Shown here one piece after another: positions 7,231 to 13,287 of a stretch of DNA of 19,307 nucleotides. The notes below the pieces were generated by a model. The model saw nothing but the letters and a program-made list of their open reading frames with translations. It made no database searches and was not told where the DNA came from. Both the position numbers and the translations under genes were made by a program. The stretch spans positions 1-19,307 of the forward strand of contig JBAVJB010000071.1 in NCBI GenBank assembly GCA_049687495.1, written 5' to 3'. The DNA is from Salinimicrobium sp049687495. Its GTDB lineage: Bacteria; Bacteroidota; Bacteroidia; Flavobacteriales; Flavobacteriaceae. The number at the start of each line of letters is the position of its first letter. Within the stretch, counting starts at the first letter, position 1.

Positions 7231-7260
7231 CGAACTTAAAAAAGAGCATCCATTTCCAAA
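7231..7260 (-). promoter_or_regulatory. Candidate aroQ promoter (Bacteroidota -33/-7)
   Basis: On the minus strand TTTG (7257-7260) is followed after 18 bases by TAAGTTCG (7231-7238), one mismatch from TAnnTTTG. It ends 19 bases before the aroQ ATG, a sensible leader length. Confidence 0.5.
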
Positions 7261-7281
7261 GCAAAAAATTATCTTTATCCC

Positions 7282-8178
7282 ATGACCTGGGAAAATGCCC
7301 TCAAAGATTACCGGCAGTATTTAAGGATCGAACGCGGCCTTTCAGAAAATACCATCACCAACTACGGAATGGATGTTGAAAAGCTGATGGCTTACATGGA
7401 GGAGCACGAGTTGAAAATCTCTCCCGAGGATATTTCTGAAGAGCAGTTGCAGCAGTTCATCTATACCGTCGCCAAAACCCTGAATGCCCGCTCCCAGTCC
7501 AGGATCATTTCGGGCCTGCGCGGATTCTTCGGCTTTTTGGTTTTTGAAGATTACAGGAAAACTAATCCGCTGGACCTCATCGAGTCGCCACGCGTGGGGC
7601 GAAAATTGCCCGACACACTTTCCACCGAAGAGATCGATGCGCTTATTGCGGCTATAGATCTTTCAAAAGCCGAAGGGGAACGCAACCGAGCTATCCTGGA
7701 AACGTTGTACGGCTGTGGATTAAGAGTTTCTGAAGTGATCTCCCTTCAACTCTCTGGTCTTTTCTTTGAGGAAGGTTTTATTAAAGTAACCGGGAAAGGC
7801 GACAAACAACGATTCGTGCCCATTGCCGATACAACGAAGAAGTATATCAATCTTTACCGGGAGCACATCCGCAGCCATTTGAATATCCAAAAAGGGCATG
7901 AGGACACGCTATTTCTGAACCGCCGCGGAAAACAGCTCACTCGTGCCATGATCTTCACCATTATCAGGCGCCTGGCCGAAGAAGCAGGAATAAAGAAAAA
8001 AGTGAGCCCGCACACCTTCAGGCATTCTTTTGCCACCCATCTCCTGGAGAATGGCGCCGACCTTAGGGCGATCCAACAAATGCTGGGGCATGAAAGCATT
8101 ACTACTACAGAGATCTACGTCCATATGGACCGCAGCCACCTCAAAAATGTAATGGAGCAGTTCCATCCAAGACGCTAA
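7282..8178 (+). CDS. xerD: Tyrosine recombinase XerD
   Basis: XerD works with XerC at the dif site to resolve chromosome dimers. The 298-residue protein has the N-terminal SAM-like core-binding domain (about 1-105) and the C-terminal catalytic domain. All six catalytic residues are present: Arg148 (G-L-R-V-S-E), Lys172 (G-K-G-D-K), His244 and Arg247 (P-H-T-F-R-H), His270 (L-G-H-E-S) and Tyr279 (T-E-I-Y-V-H). These positions coincide with the Escherichia coli XerD numbering, which supports the housekeeping enzyme rather than an integrase of a mobile element. The ATG is 5 bases after a near-perfect -7-like box, TATCTTTA (7270-7277), that has no -33 partner. The gene is followed by heptad-periodic DNA rather than a terminator. 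Confidence 0.95.
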   Translation: MTWENALKDYRQYLRIERGLSENTITNYGMDVEKLMAYMEEHELKISPEDISEEQLQQFIYTVAKTLNARSQSRIISGLRGFFGFLVFEDYRKTNPLDLIESPRVGRKLPDTLSTEEIDALIAAIDLSKAEGERNRAILETLYGCGLRVSEVISLQLSGLFFEEGFIKVTGKGDKQRFVPIADTTKKYINLYREHIRSHLNIQKGHEDTLFLNRRGKQLTRAMIFTIIRRLAEEAGIKKKVSPHTFRHSFATHLLENGADLRAIQQMLGHESITTTEIYVHMDRSHLKNVMEQFHPRR

Positions 8179-8241
8179 AGGATTCAAGATTCAGAATTCA
8201 GGATTCGGGATTGATTAGAAGTTCAAAGTTTTAGGTTTTTG
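8179..8241. repeat. Degenerate 7-base tandem tract after xerD
   Basis: Starting at the base after the xerD stop, about nine consecutive 7-base units can be laid out. The first five approximate RGRATTC (AGGATTC at 8179 and again at 8200). The next ones drift to GTTCAAA, GTTTTAG and GTTTTTG at 8221-8241. No reading frame or hairpin accounts for the period. Confidence 0.7.
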
Positions 8242-8286
8242 GAATAAACAACCAACTTCTAAAAATGGTCAACTCTATCTAGGACT

Positions 8287-8321
8287 CTACAAACCTGCAA
8301 CAGGCTACAGGCAACAGGCAA
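8287..8321. repeat. Second degenerate 7-base tandem tract
   Basis: Five units in register: CTACAAA, CCTGCAA, CAGGCTA, then CAGGCAA twice (8308-8321). The tract lies in the same gap as the 8179-8241 tract but has a different unit. Together the tracts cover about half of the 228 bases before the aldo/keto reductase start. Confidence 0.65.
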
Positions 8322-8406
8322 TACTATTAAATTTCTGCTAAACCGCCTCTTATCCTTTGGGAACAGGCTTTTCATGCTTAATTTGAGCATAAATCGCAAA
8401 ACCATT

Positions 8407-9354
8407 ATGAAAACACTAAAATTCCGGAATAATGATGAGATGCCTGCCATTGGGCTGGGCACCTGGAAATCCCAAAAAGGTAAAGTTGAAGAAGCTGTTA
8501 AAATAGCTTTAAAAGAAGGCTACCGCCACATTGATTGCGCGGCCACTTATGGTAATGAGGCTGAGATAGGGAACGCTCTTAGCTCGGTTTTTTCTGAAGC
8601 TAAGATCAAACGCGAAGAGGTGTGGATCACCTCAAAATTATGGAACGATTCTCACAGGAAAGAGGAAGTGATTCCCGCTTTAAAGCAGACTTTAAAAGAC
8701 CTGCAGCTGGACTACCTCGACCTTTATCTCATGCACTGGCCGGTGGCTTTCAAACATGGAGTTGGTTTTCCCGAAAAGGACGATGATTATCTCTCACTTG
8801 AAGAAGTGCCAATCATTGAAACCTGGAATGCCATGGTCGAAGCTAAAAAGCAAGGCCTGGTAAAACATATTGGAGTGTCCAACTTTAGTGAAAAAAAGCT
8901 GCGGGACCTCATGTCTAAAACACAGGAGACCCCAGAGATGAACCAGGTAGAACTGCACCCGTTCCTGCAGCAGCACGACCTTCTAAAATTCCTTAAGGAG
9001 AACGATATTCACGCTACAGCTTATTCGCCACTGGGCAGCGGCGACAGGGTTTCTTCCATGAAAGCCGAAGATGAACCTTCGCTTCTTGAAAACCCCACCA
9101 TTAAAAAAATAGCAGAAAAACACAATGCCGGGCCGGGGCAAGTACTCATTCAATGGGCCGTGCAAAGAGGAACTGCTGTGATCCCAAAGTCAACTTCAGA
9201 AAAACATATCAAGGCGAACTTTGAAAGCCGCAATCTAGATCTTGACCGGGAGGACCTTGAAGAGATCAAAAAGCTGGACAAGCACTTTAGATACGTGACC
9301 GGCGAATTTTTTGTAACCCCAAACAATCCCTATGAGAATATTTATGATGAATAG
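8407..9354 (+). CDS. Aldo/keto reductase (AKR, NADPH-dependent)
   Basis: This cytosolic TIM-barrel oxidoreductase of 315 residues reduces aldehydes or ketones with NAD(P)H. I chose the ATG at 8407 (M-K-T-L-K-F-R-N-N-D), because the longer frame from 8374 adds 11 residues unlike the family. The catalytic tetrad is complete at the textbook AKR1 positions: Asp43 and Tyr48 (H-I-D-C-A-A-T-Y-G-N-E), Lys77 (T-S-K-L-W) and His110 (L-M-H-W-P). G-V-S-N-F and the cofactor motif I-P-K-S-T-S are also present. These fit 2,5-diketo-gluconate-reductase- or aldose-reductase-like enzymes, but substrate cannot be told from the sequence. Its last codons overlap the start of the following lipoprotein gene, so the two are probably translated from one message. 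Confidence 0.93.
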   Translation: MKTLKFRNNDEMPAIGLGTWKSQKGKVEEAVKIALKEGYRHIDCAATYGNEAEIGNALSSVFSEAKIKREEVWITSKLWNDSHRKEEVIPALKQTLKDLQLDYLDLYLMHWPVAFKHGVGFPEKDDDYLSLEEVPIIETWNAMVEAKKQGLVKHIGVSNFSEKKLRDLMSKTQETPEMNQVELHPFLQQHDLLKFLKENDIHATAYSPLGSGDRVSSMKAEDEPSLLENPTIKKIAEKHNAGPGQVLIQWAVQRGTAVIPKSTSEKHIKANFESRNLDLDREDLEEIKKLDKHFRYVTGEFFVTPNNPYENIYDE

Positions 9355-9811
9355 TAAATACCTTTCAAAAATAGCATTTTCAAGCCTTATTGTACTTAGC
9401 CTTTCCAGTTGTGATGACAACGATGTAAAGTTCAGGGATGCCAACCGCAAGCTGGATTCCATCTCTAATGTGCTCACACAGCAAAGGAGAATGAATGATT
9501 CCCTTAAAGCGCTTATGACCAAAGGAGAACTGGCGTCTAATTACCCTGTTTTCTTCGGAAAGAATTTCGATTCTATTGAAAATCCGCGGGAATACGTGAA
9601 GAGTGCACTAAAAAAGCAGCCCGAAAAGATCCCGATGAAAGCCGAAGTAGGCGGAACCATGGCCTTTAGAGAAGTGCAGGTGATCAGCGAAGACTGGGTA
9701 CTTGCCACCTATGATGACGGGCATGTGCAGGGCAGGTCGATCTATGAATATACGCTTCAGCCGGATGGCAGCATGAAATTTGAAGTTGTGGCTTCACGTT
9801 CCTCCAGATAG
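9344..9811 (+). CDS. Small lipoprotein of unknown function
   Basis: About 155 residues starting M-M-N-S-K-Y-L. The start may be either ATG, at 9344 or 9347; both overlap the reductase stop at 9352-9354. A type II signal ends in the lipobox L-S-S-C, followed by D-D-N-D. An Asp in the position after the lipidated Cys is an inner-membrane retention signal in enterobacteria but need not be one here. Residues ~30-60 form a charged helix that could be a short coiled coil. The C-terminal half (G-G-T-M-A-F-R-E-V onward) looks like alternating beta strands. I recognise no family. Translational overlap ties it to the reductase. An imperfect copy of the post-stop palindrome begins 6 bases after its stop. 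Confidence 0.78.
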   Translation: MMNSKYLSKIAFSSLIVLSLSSCDDNDVKFRDANRKLDSISNVLTQQRRMNDSLKALMTKGELASNYPVFFGKNFDSIENPREYVKSALKKQPEKIPMKAEVGGTMAFREVQVISEDWVLATYDDGHVQGRSIYEYTLQPDGSMKFEVVASRSSR

Positions 9812-9816
9812 GGTGT

Positions 9817-9833
9817 CAAAAATGGCATTTTCC
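9817..9833. repeat. Post-stop palindrome, copy 3 (imperfect)
   Basis: CAAAAATGGCATTTTCC has a perfect left half and centre and loses symmetry in the last two bases compared with CAAAAATGNCATTTTTG. It begins 6 bases past the lipoprotein stop. Nothing else clear is seen in the 9812-9952 gap except A/T-rich DNA without a perfect promoter. Confidence 0.5.
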
Positions 9834-9952
9834 AAAGGAATTTTCCGCAGAAAAAAAGCAGGAGAAAAGAACGTTATAGTTTTTATAAACCCCGCATATA
9901 TTCTGTCTTTTTTGGTATATTAAAAACTGAAAAAATGTAAAAACAAAGAAAT

Positions 9953-10252
9953 ATGAAGACCAACATTCAATTTGTACATTCTGAATCAAAACTTTCGGCA
10001 GAACAGCTGGTACAGAGGAAACTGGATAAACTTGAAACCAAATATGACTGGATCATTTCGGCAGATGTGATGTTTAAAGAGGAGAAATCTACCAATGGCA
10101 AGGGAAAAGTGTGCGCCATTGAAGTGAGCCTGCCGGGGCCAAAGATACATGCGTCTTCCAACGATGATAGTTTTGAGGCTGCAGCTGCCGAGACGGTGAA
10201 GGATATTGAAAAACAGCTTAAGAAAAGAAAAGCAGAAATGCAGAGTCACTAA
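9953..10252 (+). CDS. hpf: Ribosome hibernation-promoting factor, short HPF/RaiA type
   Basis: This 99-residue cytosolic protein of the S30AE (sigma-54 modulation) family binds the decoding region of 30S subunits and inactivates ribosomes in stationary phase. The family layout is visible. It begins with a beta strand (I-Q-F-V-H-S), then a helix around L-S-A-E-Q-L-V-Q-R-K-L-D-K-L, two strands including V-C-A-I-E-V-S-L-P-G, the A-S-S-N-D-D-S-F-E-A-A block, and a basic C-terminal helix ending K-K-R-K-A-E-M. There is no C-terminal dimerisation domain, so it is the short form. It has its own 140-base upstream gap, and a bidirectional terminator separates it from murA. Confidence 0.92.
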   Translation: MKTNIQFVHSESKLSAEQLVQRKLDKLETKYDWIISADVMFKEEKSTNGKGKVCAIEVSLPGPKIHASSNDDSFEAAAAETVKDIEKQLKKRKAEMQSH

Positions 10253-10269
10253 AAAGACCAAAAAAAAGT

Positions 10270-10300
10270 AAAGGCTGCCAATTGGCAGCCTTTGCTTTTT
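10270..10300. terminator. Bidirectional terminator between hpf and murA
   Basis: A perfect 24-base palindrome (10270-10293, half-site AAAGGCTGCCAA) has a run of seven A residues just to its left and seven T residues just to its right. It can therefore end hpf on the plus strand and murA on the minus strand. Confidence 0.92.
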
Positions 10301-11617
10301 TTATGCGATCCTCTCGATCTTCGCCCCGATCGCTCGAAGGCGTTCATCTATATTTTCATAACCCCGGTCAATCTGTTCAATATTGTGGATCACAGAAGTT
10401 CCCTTGGCAGAAAGCGCTGCGATCAAAAGTGAGATCCCGGCCCTTATATCTGGCGAGGTCATTACCGTTGCCTTAAGCTGCGATTTGAAGTCATGGCCTA
10501 TAACTGTAGCTCTGTGCGGGTCACATAGAATGATCTTGGCGCCCATGTCGATCAATTTATCCACGAAGAACAAACGGCTCTCGAACATTTTTTGGTGAAT
10601 AAGCACGTCTCCTTTGGCCTGTGTGGCAACCACAAGCATAATACTCAAAAGATCGGGCGTAAAGCCCGGCCAGGGAGCATCACTTATGCTCATGATAGAA
10701 CCATCGATGAAGCTTTGCACTTCATACCCGTCTGTATGCGGCGGAATATAAATATCGTCTCCCCTTCTCTCCAGGTTTATTCCCAGCTTTCTAAAAGCCG
10801 AAGGGATCAAGCCCAGGTGGTCCCAGGAAACATTCTTTATAGTAATTTCACTTTTGGTCATTGCGGCCAAACCAATCCAGGAGCCTATCTCGATCATATC
10901 TGGCAGGACAGTATGCGTACAACCTCCCAAAGATTCTACCCCTTCTATTTCGAGCAGGTTTGAACCAATTCCTTTAATAGATGCTCCCATCGCGTTGAGC
11001 ATACTGCACAACTGTTGCAGGTATGGCTCACAGGCTGCATTGTAAATAGTGGTTTTTCCTTTGGCAAGAGCCGCAGCCATGACAATATTGGCTGTTCCGG
11101 TTACCGAGGCTTCCTCGAGCAACATATAAGTTCCTTTAAGGCCTTCTTCGGGAGCTTCAACGCCGTAAAAACGTTCTTCCTTATTATACCTGAAGTTAGC
11201 TCCCAGTTTAATGAAGCCTTCAAAATGCGTGTCCAGCCTTCTTCGGCCTATCTTGTCGCCTCCGGGACGCGGAATATATCCGTGCCCAAACCTGCCAAGC
11301 ATTGGCCCTACCAGCATGATAGAACCTCGCAGGCCGCTGCCTTCTTCCTTGAATTTTTCACTTTTGAGATAATCCAGGTCAAGCTCATCACTTTGAAAAG
11401 TGTAGCTCCCCTTACCAATCTTCTCAACTTTCACTCCCAGCTGCCTTAGCAGGTGAATGAGTTTATTGACGTCAAGAATATCGGGAATATTATGAATAGT
11501 GACCTTTTCGGGCGTTAGTAAAACGGCACAAAGTATTTGTAAAGCCTCATTCTTGGCTCCCTGAGGATTGATCTCTCCCTTTAAGGAATGTCCTCCCTCG
11601 ATTTGAAAAGTTCCCAT
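10301..11617 (-). CDS. murA: UDP-N-acetylglucosamine 1-carboxyvinyltransferase, Asp-type active site
   Basis: MurA transfers enolpyruvate from phosphoenolpyruvate to UDP-GlcNAc, the first committed step of peptidoglycan synthesis, in the cytosol. The 438-residue length is normal. Conserved features include K22-N23 (Q-G-A-K-N-E), R-G-S-I near 97-100, and the P-D-L-L aspartate in the W-P-G-F-T-P-D block. The mobile loop reads R-P-G-G-D121-K-I-G-R-R. Asp121, codon GAC at 11255-11257, replaces the Cys (Cys115 in Escherichia coli) that fosfomycin alkylates. In characterised enzymes this Cys-to-Asp change keeps activity and gives fosfomycin resistance. The DUF4290 gene lies 12 bases upstream on the same strand, so the two form an operon. 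Confidence 0.96.
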   Translation of the reverse strand: MGTFQIEGGHSLKGEINPQGAKNEALQILCAVLLTPEKVTIHNIPDILDVNKLIHLLRQLGVKVEKIGKGSYTFQSDELDLDYLKSEKFKEEGSGLRGSIMLVGPMLGRFGHGYIPRPGGDKIGRRRLDTHFEGFIKLGANFRYNKEERFYGVEAPEEGLKGTYMLLEEASVTGTANIVMAAALAKGKTTIYNAACEPYLQQLCSMLNAMGASIKGIGSNLLEIEGVESLGGCTHTVLPDMIEIGSWIGLAAMTKSEITIKNVSWDHLGLIPSAFRKLGINLERRGDDIYIPPHTDGYEVQSFIDGSIMSISDAPWPGFTPDLLSIMLVVATQAKGDVLIHQKMFESRLFFVDKLIDMGAKIILCDPHRATVIGHDFKSQLKATVMTSPDIRAGISLLIAALSAKGTSVIHNIEQIDRGYENIDERLRAIGAKIERIA

Positions 11618-11629
11618 TAAAATTTTTGT

Positions 11630-12271
11630 TTAGTAACGTTTACGGCTTCTGGTACGTTTTTTACCTGAAGATTTTTTTGGAGTATTGCTGTACTTCTTGT
11701 TACTCCTTAGCAGGTCTGATGCTTCGCTGAGGTCTTCATCTGAAGCTTTGATATCGATCTTGCCGCCGCTCAATTCGCGCAAATGGTCGAAGATCACCCT
11801 ATCATCTACAGTATCTTTGTTCCAGCTTAGGTAAGATTTTTTCATGTGGTTGGCGATGGTGTAGATCAAGCCTTCTTTTTCTGGCCCGTCTTCCCACTTG
11901 TTCGCCTGGTCGATCATTCTTTTGATGTTATTTCCGTAGAAGCGGTACTTCGGGAAATTTTGAGGATAGCTCATTCTCTCCGGCCTTTCCTCAAGCATTT
12001 CTTTGGAAGGCTTTGGAAAAGGACTGTCAACATCAAGTTTAAAATCGCTGATGATAAAAAGCTGGTCCCAAAGTTTATGCTGAAAATCGGGCACATCTCT
12101 AAGGTGAGGGTTTAAATTTCCCATCACCGCGATGATAGATTTGGCTACTTTGTTCCTCTCTTTTTCATCTTCAATAGAAACGGCATGTTCCACCATTTTC
12201 TGAAGATGTCTCCCATATTCAGGAATGATCAACTTACTCCTCTCGGAGTTATACTCTAATTCGTTTGTCAA
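11630..12271 (-). CDS. DUF4290 protein
   Basis: This 213-residue conserved Bacteroidota protein of unknown function starts L-E-Y-N-S-E-R-S-K-L-I-I-P-E-Y-G-R-H-L-Q-K-M-V, which I recognise as the DUF4290 N-terminal signature. The body is helical with F-P-K-Y-R-F-Y-G-N-N-I and W-E-D-G-P-E-K-E blocks. The C-terminus is a strongly basic tail (K-K-S-S-G-K-K-R-T-R-S-R-K-R-Y) that could bind nucleic acid or acidic lipid. No signal peptide or membrane segment is seen. The start must be TTG at 12271 or a rarer ATT just upstream: an in-frame TAA lies 12 bases above, and no ATG is available near the conserved N-terminus. It is 12 bases ahead of murA, so it may be coexpressed with cell-wall synthesis. 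Confidence 0.88.
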   Translation of the reverse strand: MTNELEYNSERSKLIIPEYGRHLQKMVEHAVSIEDEKERNKVAKSIIAVMGNLNPHLRDVPDFQHKLWDQLFIISDFKLDVDSPFPKPSKEMLEERPERMSYPQNFPKYRFYGNNIKRMIDQANKWEDGPEKEGLIYTIANHMKKSYLSWNKDTVDDRVIFDHLRELSGGKIDIKASDEDLSEASDLLRSNKKYSNTPKKSSGKKRTRSRKRY

Positions 12272-12371
12272 AATGCTAATTTATAAGGTGATAATATACT
12301 GCAGAAGTTTATCGCCTGCAAATTAAATAATATAATTGGGCTGCAGCAACCTTTTTTGTAATAACTACAGG

Positions 12372-12665
12372 TTACAGGGAGATCACTCCCTCAATTTTCA
12401 CTCCAACCTCTTTATATTTCTCGATCACATGGTCTGGATTCTTCATCTTCACATTGACCGAAACGCTGGTGTATTTACCGTTTCTCGATTTCTTGGTCTT
12501 TATCACGGCACCCATATTGTCAAAAATATCATGAATGGCCTCAATCTTATGTTCATTGGTAGGCACAATAAATTTATATAGGTAGATGGTTGGCCACATA
12601 TCTGTATCATGCAGCTGGGCCCTTAATTTGTTATAAAATTCTTCCGGGTCTTTTGCTTCGCTCAT
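12372..12665 (-). CDS. DUF493 (YbeD-like) protein
   Basis: This 97-residue cytosolic protein has the DUF493/UPF0250 ferredoxin-like alpha-beta fold (YbeD in Escherichia coli). The block M-W-P-T-I-Y-L-Y-K-F-I-V-P is followed by a helix (I-E-A-I-H-D-I-F-D), then S-R-N-G-K-Y-T-S-V-S-V-N-V. This is the small-ligand or regulatory ACT-like pattern of the family. In enterobacteria the gene sits with lipB; no lipoate gene is visible here. It is divergent from the NadR-like ATPase gene across 85 bases, with a perfect -7 box in the gap. It ends inside a short CTACAGG/TTACAGG repeat at 12365-12378. The precise role is unknown. Confidence 0.88.
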   Translation of the reverse strand: MSEAKDPEEFYNKLRAQLHDTDMWPTIYLYKFIVPTNEHKIEAIHDIFDNMGAVIKTKKSRNGKYTSVSVNVKMKNPDHVIEKYKEVGVKIEGVISL

Positions 12666-12690
12666 AGTTCTCTTTCTTCATGTTTAATTG

Positions 12691-12698
12691 CAAAGATA
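12691..12698 (-). promoter_or_regulatory. Candidate -7 box of the DUF493 gene
   Basis: The minus-strand sequence TATCTTTG fits TAnnTTTG perfectly and ends 25 bases before the ATG at 12665. No TTG at the usual 17-21 base spacing is present, so this is only a partial promoter match. Confidence 0.4.
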
Positions 12699-12750
12699 GT
12701 CAATTCAAGATCTATTTTTTAAATCGGATTCAAATGCCGAAATTTGCCGC

Positions 12751-13287
12751 GTGAAAACCAGGAAAATAGTTATTACCGGCGGCCCCGGAACCGGCAAAAC
12801 ATCGGTCATTGAAGCTCTAGAACAGAATGGTTACTTCTGTTTCCACGAGGTTTCAAGAGAGGTTATTAGAGAGGCTCAACAAAAGGGAATTGATCAGTTG
12901 TTCTTGAAAGAGCCGCTGCTCTTCAGCGAACTGCTGCTTGAAGGCCGCATCAAACAACACAGGGAGGCCAGCATAATGTCCCATGATCTTGTCTTTCTTG
13001 ATCGTGGAGTACCAGATGTGGTGGCCTATATGAATTACTTCGGAAATGAGTACCCTCCTGTTTTCAACGAGGTGTGCAAAGATTATTTGTACGAGAAGGT
13101 CTTTATCCTGCCGCCATGGGAGGATATCTATACCGAAGATAACGAGCGCTATGAAAGCTACGACCAGGCAGTAGCCATACATGATGAGCTGGCACGCAGC
13201 TATGCCTTTCACGGTTATGAGCCTATTGAAGTGCCCTGCGGCACCATAGCCGAACGCACTTCTTTCATCCTGAACCACCTTGCCTAA
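12751..13287 (+). CDS. AAA/NadR-kinase-like P-loop ATPase
   Basis: This 178-residue P-loop nucleotide kinase or ATPase has Walker A G-G-P-G-T-G-K-T-S (10-18). A D-R-G-V-P-D-V-V-A-Y block, with Asp then Arg, resembles the nucleoside-kinase-like AAA_28 family related to the C-terminal kinase domain of NadR. No other domain is attached. The start is GTG at 12751; no ATG lies near the conserved N-terminus (M-K-T-R-K-I-V-I-T). Its stop overlaps the TTG start of recQ by 8 bases, and recQ in turn overlaps fmt, so the three genes are probably translated from one message. The substrate cannot be named from the sequence. Confidence 0.87.
   Translation: MKTRKIVITGGPGTGKTSVIEALEQNGYFCFHEVSREVIREAQQKGIDQLFLKEPLLFSELLLEGRIKQHREASIMSHDLVFLDRGVPDVVAYMNYFGNEYPPVFNEVCKDYLYEKVFILPPWEDIYTEDNERYESYDQAVAIHDELARSYAFHGYEPIEVPCGTIAERTSFILNHLA

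Noticed and set aside
7282..8178. Tyrosine recombinase as a sign of an integrated element
   Set aside because: Length and catalytic positions equal housekeeping XerD, and no other mobile genes are near.
9366..9382. A further palindrome-like match (CAAAAATAGCATTTTCA) in the lipoprotein signal peptide
   Set aside because: It lies inside coding sequence, has several mismatches, and is explained by the codons for S-K-I-A-F-S.
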